NCBI GenBank assembly: GCA_963513935.1
Contig: OY740774.1
Span: 83,724,890 to 83,788,889 of the forward strand
Source: Aphrophora alni
Taxonomy: Eukaryota > Arthropoda > Insecta > Hemiptera > Aphrophoridae
Length of the DNA: 64,000 nucleotides
Direction of reading: 5' to 3'
Under the pieces are notes generated by a model, which ran no database searches, was not told the origin of the DNA, and saw only the letters and a list, made by a program, of their open reading frames with translations. Positions within the stretch are counted from its first letter, which is position 1, and every line of letters starts with the position of its first letter. Positions 28,501-38,245 of this stretch are shown one piece after another. Position numbers and translations under genes: made by a program.

Positions 28501-31500
28501 TTTAGAATTTGGTAAGTTGTGTTAATTAATTATTGTCCGGTCAAAAATCTTGAAATTTGACATTGTTTTGGATTGAAATCTCGTATTCTTGCCGCTAGGC
28601 GTGTGTGTATGTCATTTGAAATGAATGGAATTATTAAATTTGCATAATAAATTATTTATTAACAACATCGTTTTCGAGTTGTTACAACATGTGTCAGAAT
28701 CGATGATTTGAGAGAGAGAGAGAGAGATATCAAGTTAAAATTTTAATACTTATATGTTCATTAAGATCCTGAATTTTTAATTTATTCTTATTTTATTTGA
28801 ACCCAACTTGTAACATTTCACATTTTTGGATCTCAAATTTGTGTTAGTACTTGATTTAATATATGAAGTGAGCAATATATGATGTGAGAGACTTGCGTCG
28901 TGTCTCTTAATATTAAGATAACGTATGGACAAACAGGCAGTGTTCAGAAATTGGTTAATGTTATAAAACCTAAGTGTAAATGAAATTTGAAAATAATTGA
29001 ATAATAAATGTATAGTTTTAAGATATAATTGTAAACATTGTTTTTTTTTTAAATATTAAAATTAAGAAATCATTAGCAAAGTCCCAAGTAAATTCAGTAG
29101 AGTATTATGCTCCGATATATTTTGTCAGATTGGTTCTAATTGGTTCATTAATTCCACCAATACCATTATTTTTAGACTTGTTTTAATACTGGGTTAGTCT
29201 AGTTTTTGGGAAAGACACAAGCTCTACTGCCGCTGACGAGAGAAGTCATGTTTGAAATTTTCTCCGTCAACAGAGAACTTCTCATTAGGCTGATCGCCTC
29301 AGATTTCACTTCGCTTCGCTTTGAGAGAAGTAATTCAAATAATATAGTTTTTATCTTGAACTATAATAAAGTCAGTGATTGCGTTTTGGTATAGACGCTT
29401 ACATTAATGGTTATTTGTTACATTATATAATGGAAAATTAACCTGAGTCAAAAAGCCAAAACTATTATAAAAAACATTAAAATTGAAGAATTTAAAACAA
29501 ACTTTGTTGTTATTATCTTAGAGTTTTAATTTTTTTAAAGAAAAACTGTGTAATAATATATATAATAAAAAAAATTGTATGGCAGCCAAGTCGGACAGTT
29601 TGGCTGCCATAAACTCTGTAAGCTCACACGAACACTATTCATCACTAGTGTGGGATTGTCACCGAACCTTAACTAAGCTTAACAACCCAAAACCAGGATT
29701 TTAGCTGGATACCAGGTCACAGAAGATACGAAGGTAACGAAAAGATAGCAAAAGATAGTTTAAAAGAATGGCTAAACTCAGAAATTGAGAAATGATGGAC
29801 TAAATACTCCACGGGAAAACTATAAGGATCACTAGTCCAACCCGATCTGAAACTCTCTAATTCATCACTTCACAAAGTACAAGAAATCGGAGGAAAATCT
29901 TATGCTCCATATCAGGCCATGGCGCTTTCAAGAAGCATCTTAACACTATGGGCTATTCCAAGGAAACCTGAAATACACACCTAGAAACTACAAAACACAT
30001 ACTTCAAAAATGTGTAGCATTAGGACATAGGAAGACAACTGATCTTCGGCTCAGGTGTGACTTTTGAAGCGACAAACAACCTAGTTAGGAAAATCCTGAC
30101 CCTAACCAAGGGAATAGACATTAGTTAGTTATGAATTTAAGAACACAAAAAATCTTTCAGGCTGAAGTGTCTAAGGGGTAACAGTCACTGCTATATAATA
30201 ATGATAATACGGTCTTTAGAGTAGAAGTGGGCTGTAAAGACGGCAGATCTAAAGGTTATGATTTATGAGCTTCAACCCATACCATGGAGATGGGCAGTGT
30301 ATTTAGTAGTATATAAAAATCAATTTAATAGTTTGTACTAAAAAAGTAAAAAGTTACTAAACTGTTTCAACACTTTTTGCACTTAGTGTTATTGTATAAA
30401 GTAAATAGAAACTTACCAGTAACATTGGTAACAGAACTGAGAGTATCTGGGGTGTTCAATGTAATAAAACGCTGTATAACATCAATTTGTTCAAGGGTTT
30501 GTTCAACAGCATCCTTATACTCTGCTTTACAGTCAACATTTGAAGACCATATCTAAAACAAAGTCATTTCTTTAATCATTTTTTCATCTTAAAGTACAAA
30601 CTCGTGAAATACGTGTTAGCCGGAGAAAGAACAGAAAACACAAAAAATGAAAATATACATACTGTATTTACAATAATTTCCTTTATTATGGAGAAAAACA
30701 CTTTAAAAATATTTACTCATCACAATAAAAGAACAAACACATCTGTAGATTGTACAGGTATGTCTACTTTTTGGAGAATAAGCTTGTAAGTTTCTGTTGC
30801 GTCAGCTTCGAGTAACGTTTACGTGCCACACGGTCAAGGCAACCAGCAAAGTACGCCAATCACCTGGATGACAATGACTCACCACGCAGGCATGCAGCGC
30901 TACAGTTAGGCATCAGATGTACAGTCACGGCAAACAAACTCGGTTGAATGAACTCAGCGGAAACACAATCACTGTGCAATACGCTACGATTATGTGCTCG
31001 TATAAAGCAATAGCGCTACCAAAATGCATATTAATTCATAATTTATGTTTATGTTTATTTATTGCAAACCGATCAGGGTTACCCGGAGATCCGACTTAAA
31101 GGGGGTCGACTTAACGAAGTTGTACTGTACTTCCTTAGTCACAAATTTGTATTATTCTTCTAATACTCGTGTAATTAATTCAGAAAGAATATAGACATTT
31201 GGTACCTTTCAAAAGTTCTTAAAGATATGTACAAAATTTGACATGCACAATATTCAACATGAATTTTTTCATACAGAAACTCTGTAGGTAAACTTTGGTG
31301 AAGGAGGGAGTATACTCTCTACAAGTCGAATCTTCATTTTCTACAAAATGACAAAATAAGTTGATCAGCAATAATGCTTCAATTTTGACACTACTCAAGT
31401 GGAAATCATTCAGAGCAGGCTTTAAGTGTCAATGCTAATGACATCGCATAAAATTTGATATAACTGTTTCAAAGATGGTCACAACAACAACCTCAACAAG

Positions 31501-34500
31501 CTGAAATAACAAGGTACTTGTTTAATATATTACATTTTGAGCATGAATTTGATCTTGCAAAGAATGGTCTTGAAATTTTTACAGAAGAAGAAGAAGCAAA
31601 TCTGTCTAAGGCTCATAGAAAATGCTGAACTTATAGCGTTGAAGTTTTTACAAAAGTTAAAGACAATAAAAAAATATGTAATAACTTCAATAGAAAACTA
31701 GGTTACAAAGACCTAAAAGCGAATGAGGTAAGAAGAAAGGCTCAGTGGTTATGAAAAATGAGTTTGGTGAGAGATATGGTTACAATTGTGACATTATAAT
31801 AATATGAATTAAAAAAAATTGTAATAGATGAAATGGATAAGGTAATTTATAGGTAGCTCATTTATACTATTAAATATTTGAAACTTTAAGCTTTTGCTTT
31901 ATTTTATCCTTGGATAAGGTAAATTGAATACAGGACTAATAGAACTAATAAATTGTACATCTTAAAATTAAGAAATAAGTCTTTCCCTTAAAAATAGTAT
32001 TTATTGCCAATTTTATATAAAATGTATGTAACTTGTAAAAAGAATGGTAAGTGTTTTTTAGTACTAAGAAATAAATATATGAGCCAGGAAAGTATGAATT
32101 AATATTAATAATAAAAAATAATAAAAATTAGTTTGTAATATGTAATAAGGTGTAATAATAAATTTCAACACCTTTCAAATAAATTTATTGGATTGAATTT
32201 TTTTAATTTTTTTTTATATACTTTAAATTTTATACTGGGAAGAATACTTTATCCAAGAAGTTAATTTACTTTAAATTGTGAGGCGCCTGCTTGTAAGAAA
32301 AGCACAAACACTTATTTATTTTACTCTTTTCTTGGGTCGTCAATTTCGGGAAAATGTACTCATATATGATATATCATCATGAAAAACTTCAGAAATACAT
32401 ACATTTATTTACATAAATTTTTATATATATTAAACATACATAATTTGGTTAAGCTGTTTGCTTAACTCCTCCTGAAATACATACATTTTAAAATAAACAC
32501 ATTATAGAACAACATTCCTATAAAAATGACAAACATATTTTATATTCAAAGTATACATAAAGTTCAAATTTCATATAAAAGTTCATAATGTTCCTTTTAT
32601 TTTTTAGTTCACTAATAGAAAATGTCTTGTACTACTTATGATGTTCCATCTGAAAGTTCATTTTTACTCCAACTCTTTGGAACAATAGTTTTCATATTTA
32701 ATTAAGTTATTATGACGGTTTTCTTTACAAAAGTCCTTTTATTACGTTTTATGTGATTTTTCTTTATTCTATTAATAAAGCTATTAGTCTCAGCTTCTTA
32801 AAGTAAACAGTTCAATTTTCTTAATTGTTCATGTTAAAATTATAAAACTCAATATTACACTCAACGTAACTAATTCTTTTTTTAATGGGACGTCCACAAA
32901 TATTTCCCAGCACATAAAGTCTATGTTATGCAGCTATTAAACTTTTCTGTTTTATATTTTGCTTTTCTTTCCTACACACATCAAAATTAATTTACTTATG
33001 GAAAACTTTTTTCCAAAGAGCCTAACAATATTTTGTTGTTGTGTAAACTGTATAATTTTCTAATCACCAATTATCATAACTTTTGCAAAAACATTTTGGT
33101 GCCTTATTTACCTTATTCTATAAAATAAAGAGAATTGGTTATGATAATCGAATGGTAGGTCTAGTCTTCATATATTACGTATTTCACTTGAATGGTAACA
33201 TAACTTTGTCCCAGCAAGATGGTCTTCCAGTGACGAGCTTTTTTGAATGAAATATGTACTCACAAAATAAGTCTTCATACGAGCATTAATTAAATTATGA
33301 TGCCAAAGACTTACAGTAAAAGCATTATAAATAATTAATTACACTCTCAAATTGAATTGAAAGTATTATTATAAACAAAGTATTACTCAAATAAAATTAA
33401 AATCAATCAATCATACAATGATCATACTAAGTTCCAATTTCGCTCACAAAGTGTTATTTCAAGAAATTTAATTTGTCTAATTAGAATGATATTACTTCCA
33501 CGAAACCATTCAATATTTAACCATTAGTAAAGCTTTTAATCAACCTAAGAGGTAAACTGTGTTTATAGCAACAATTCTAATGTGATAACAAATTTGATAA
33601 AATTATCTATAACAACAGTATCATAGATACAGGTATTCATGTACAGGGATTAATAATTTTGGATCTAATGAGTTGGGATTTGTATAATAGGCTACATAAA
33701 ATAAAACTTTAGGCCTAAATAATAACATTAATAAAAACATTTCATTTCAGCACTTGGAACATAATGATAGTTATTAAGATATATTAGCTTATTAGACAAT
33801 TGAAGAACAACAGAGTAATAATCAATTGATAAATATTAAATAATTATATAGATATGAGAATATAAAACACAAAATTCTTTTTAAGTTTGAGCATACTTAA
33901 AAATATATACATACCAGATGGTGTCCACTTTCATATTTTATCCCACAATTTTCCTCATATATATACTTGAGACCACATTTATACTTCAACTCTCGTACTA
34001 CTTTTTATGATGTTTAAAATTTTTACTGCCATCTTGGATTGGAATAATTTAAAAAAAAAAAATTAACATAATCTTGTGGCATGGGAAATAGATGAAACAA
34101 TCACTTTTTTTTTTTAATAAAAAGTTTAAAAATAAACTGTGAATATTACTTCCTGAATGTAGAAAGTATAGGATAAGTTTGGTATTTGTAAAAAATCTGA
34201 CCTAAGATATTTGTTTTGTTACCGATCTTCACATTTCATAGCCTCAGGAAATTGAAAGAGTGGTTTTCGACATGTAGTTAGCTTGTCGTCAATACAAAAG
34301 CATGATAGCAACAACAAAAATAATGACATGATCATGAAATTTTGCAAATGAGGCTATAATATGTTCATATAGAATGCTGTTGAAATCAGTAAAATCAAAT
34401 TAAAATGGAAAAAAATTTAAACAGGTTTTTATTTATCTCTCATATGTTATTCAATTCATAACACAGTAAATTAGATAAAAATACCCAGATTAAAATTTTT

Positions 34501-34720
34501 CATGTAATCAACGCCATCTCTCTATGACGATAAGTAAATAAATTATTGTAAAAAATGTAATTTCAAACCCTGACCTCCCAAGAAAATGTAATATTCGTAT
34601 AATTATAAAAACCAACAGTGCCAAGTCACTGATACATGCATAGTAAGCGGATGTTAATACATATATCTACAGCTTTAAGGCCACCAGGGCTGAGACACTG
34701 ACTTGAGCTAGACTTTTTAA

Positions 34721-34791
<71 letters not shown>

Positions 34792-37700
34792 CTATGTGAC
34801 TTGTTAGGGCCTAGCTAACATTAAGAAAGTAGTGATATTCACAATCATGAGGTTTAGAAAACCTGTGTAACAACTGTTTCAAACAAACTTACTTTACTGC
34901 ATAAAACCCCCTTGATCTCCCAATACAATTAAAAATTTCTTACAAAACCCAAGAAACCAACTTTTGGGCATTACATTTAAAGTATCTGCTAATATTAGTA
35001 CTTACACCCAAACACACCTAATAATATTAGGGTATTGTATTTAAAATGACATTACCTGAACAGCAACCATGCCAGTCTTGAGCTTAGTATAGTCTGTCTG
35101 ACATGTTTTACAAGTACTAAATTCTTTATCTTTTTTTACATCCAGCGTGAAGTTATAGCCAACCAATTTATTTTTTTTCAATATTTTTATGTTTTGTGGA
35201 AGGTTATTGAATCTGAAACACACATTCAGGTTAGATAAGAGAATTGTTTTAGATAATTCAATAATTTAAATAGTTTTTTGTTACCATTTACAAATTCTTC
35301 TTCTTTTTTTTCTTTTTTTCTTTTTTTTATTGATTCTTCTGGTTGTCATTAGGTGAAAGATGAATACCACATGAAGCTTCTCTCAGCATTCTAGTCTTGA
35401 CTTCAAGTAAGATATGTTGCCTTAATTCACTTCAGCCATTATTGATGTTTTAAGTAGTGTATTCTAAATTTTATTATCGCCTGTAAAATTCGGTGCATAT
35501 GATTTTTACCAGAGGCTGTAAAATTACTGGAGTATTGTATAATATAATAAATTCCATGTATATCGGTGAAATGGCAGATCACAATCTATATACGAGAGAC
35601 TAGGGTTTTTATCACTTGTCTACTAATATTGTAGTTAATATTGTAAATTCCCTTATTATTATTAATTATCAAGATGAATTATCATTAGTTTTTTCCCCTT
35701 GAGGTGGTTGGTTAAACATTGTTTTTGGGATGATTCATTAAATATAGTGTCAGGTGATCCACGGGCTGGTGATTGAAATGGCATTCCTTTTGAGTTATAT
35801 ACCTCATGGACTAGAAGGTATACAAATTCATAACTCCCTCCTATATTACAATGTGTTTTGATTTGACATCATCAGACCAACACTATTGGATTAATATTTA
35901 AATCAACCAGTGTTGTAAAATTATTCACAATACTGATACGCATAAATCTGACTATATCTAAGTAAGTGGGGTAATAACAGCTAAACAAGATGGATAAATC
36001 ATTAAATGAAACAAAAGAATAACAGAACATACTATGAAGTTTGTTCAAAAAGTATCCGATCTGAATGGTTTCCTTAAAAACAAATAAAGCGCAGGAATTG
36101 ATGAGGAGGATATGCAAGTATGGATTTTTCCTGCCGACAGGAAGCATTAGTTATTGGCGGTTTAGTGTTTGGCCAAGACATTTTTCATATACAGAAATGT
36201 GTGTCATGGTAGAACTGCCAAGTTTCCGTTAACATCATAAAGGTCCTCCAGGTAGAGTTTTAACCTTGTAGTGTGTTTTCACCACTCTAGAATAGACAAA
36301 GAAAACTGTCAACATCATTTTCACATTTTTGTAAATTTGCCATGTTTGTTTTGGCCTTGGAGACATTAAATATCACCCCTGTGACAACTGCAGCTTGGTA
36401 TCTGGCTGACTCATCACCAAAGTATTCAGTAAGTCAGAGTTACCACTGTATAGTTCAGCATGTTGTGTGAGACTTCTAGCTTTCAAAGAAGATGAAAATT
36501 GTAGTTTTACAGTCCCTCATTCAAAGCCTGAATTCCGGCGACTGAAAAAATGGAGACAGGAAAAAATTCACTATAAATGAAGGTCACCTTCAGTACCATT
36601 TGTATCCACAGGGAACATATAATTCAATTTTTTTATTTTTATTTGCTACCTTTAGGTTATAAACAGTAAAATAACTTGCAATAACAATGTTTACAGCATG
36701 TGCTAAAAATTATGTTTAAATATTTTTGTTTTAACCCTTTGCGCTCGAAGACGGTATTTATAGTTTGTCCTCGTCGCTCGTATGGCCAGCTGTACTGGCC
36801 GCCGCCATTTGCGTGTTAGGTCGTATTCATTTTTTGCTATAATGTCCTCACAACTCGTATGTCCAGCAGTACTGGCCAAGATAGAATACGTCTATCGCTC
36901 GAATGGCCAGTACCACTTGGCCACTTGACAAACATGATATTTTCTAATATTTTATTTGTGTTATAATGTCTGTAGAGTACTGAAACCTATCGGACAACTC
37001 TTGAACTAAATAATCATGTTTTTATTTTTTTCGCGGCAAACAGTGCATACAGTAATTTTATACGAGTAAATTAGTTCAGTGAATGACATTGCAGTGTGTA
37101 TGTGATTTAACTGTCTTACATTTTATGTTGTTAACCAGCTGTAAAGTGTTTTTATTTTGTAAATATTTGTAAATAGTATTAGTAAGTATAAATAAAACAA
37201 TTTTAATTGATCTTTACTTGTTCATTAAATGTGAAGTAGTTTATGTATGAATATAACATGACTGTAAAGTCCTACTTTATAACAACTTATTTAGTTATGT
37301 GTGTTAAAAATATACATATAAAAGTTAAATTTCCCAAACGTATGTTTATCTTAATATTAGTAACTATAAATTAAAAAATTTTAATTGAACTTTACTTGTT
37401 CTTTATACAATAATTACTATGAGTGTGCAAATAACACAGAAGTCATTTAAAAATAATTCCGAGCTGGCGAGGGAAACAACAAATATGGCTGCCGAGTTGT
37501 CAATGACAGTAGCGCGGCCAGCTGTTCTGGCCATCCGAGCGGCGAGGACAAATTACGACAAAACAAATGTGAGCTGTCTACAACCTTGGCGTGGCCAGTG
37601 CTACTGGCCATTCGAGTGCAAAGGGTTAAGACATATAAAATTGTTTGGAGACCAAAGTAATTAAAAAAAGAGCCTACAATGGGCTAAATTACCCACATTT

Positions 37701-38213
37701 AAACTATGGAGTAATACTATGGCGAGACATTATTTCAAAATGTGCAAAGGCTTTTTATAATGCAAAAAATGTTGTGAGGCTTTTAAAAAAATTGAATCCT
37801 GTAAAGGCAGTTTCAGGGATAAAATAACTATAATACAAGACATCAAAGTGACCTTTGGCTCAGTCAATACAGACTTGAAAAGTATCAAAAATTGCCTTCT
37901 CAGGCAGGCATTACATTTATTAATATTTCCCAATAACCATTAAACAATATTGAAGACTAGAAAGAATTTAGGAGGAATCTTCTACACCTTTTGGTGTAAA
38001 ATTCCTTTAACTCATTGGAGGATTTCCTCAGTCATTGCAGTAAATTCAGATGTGTTGTTTTGATATCATCAATATAATCCTATATTGTTCAGATATTAAA
38101 TTTATACTATTTTATCTAATTATGTTTATAATATTTCTTATTTATAATTACATTTAAAAGTATGATTATTTACTTGATTAAATAATCAAGTATAGTATGA
38201 TTATGATCCTTGC

Positions 38214-38245
<32 letters not shown>

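Noticed and set aside
36040..36500. Possible mariner terminus around ttcaaaaagtatccgatc
   Set aside because: The phrase resembles some mariner-type ends, but no inverted partner or transposase text could be found.
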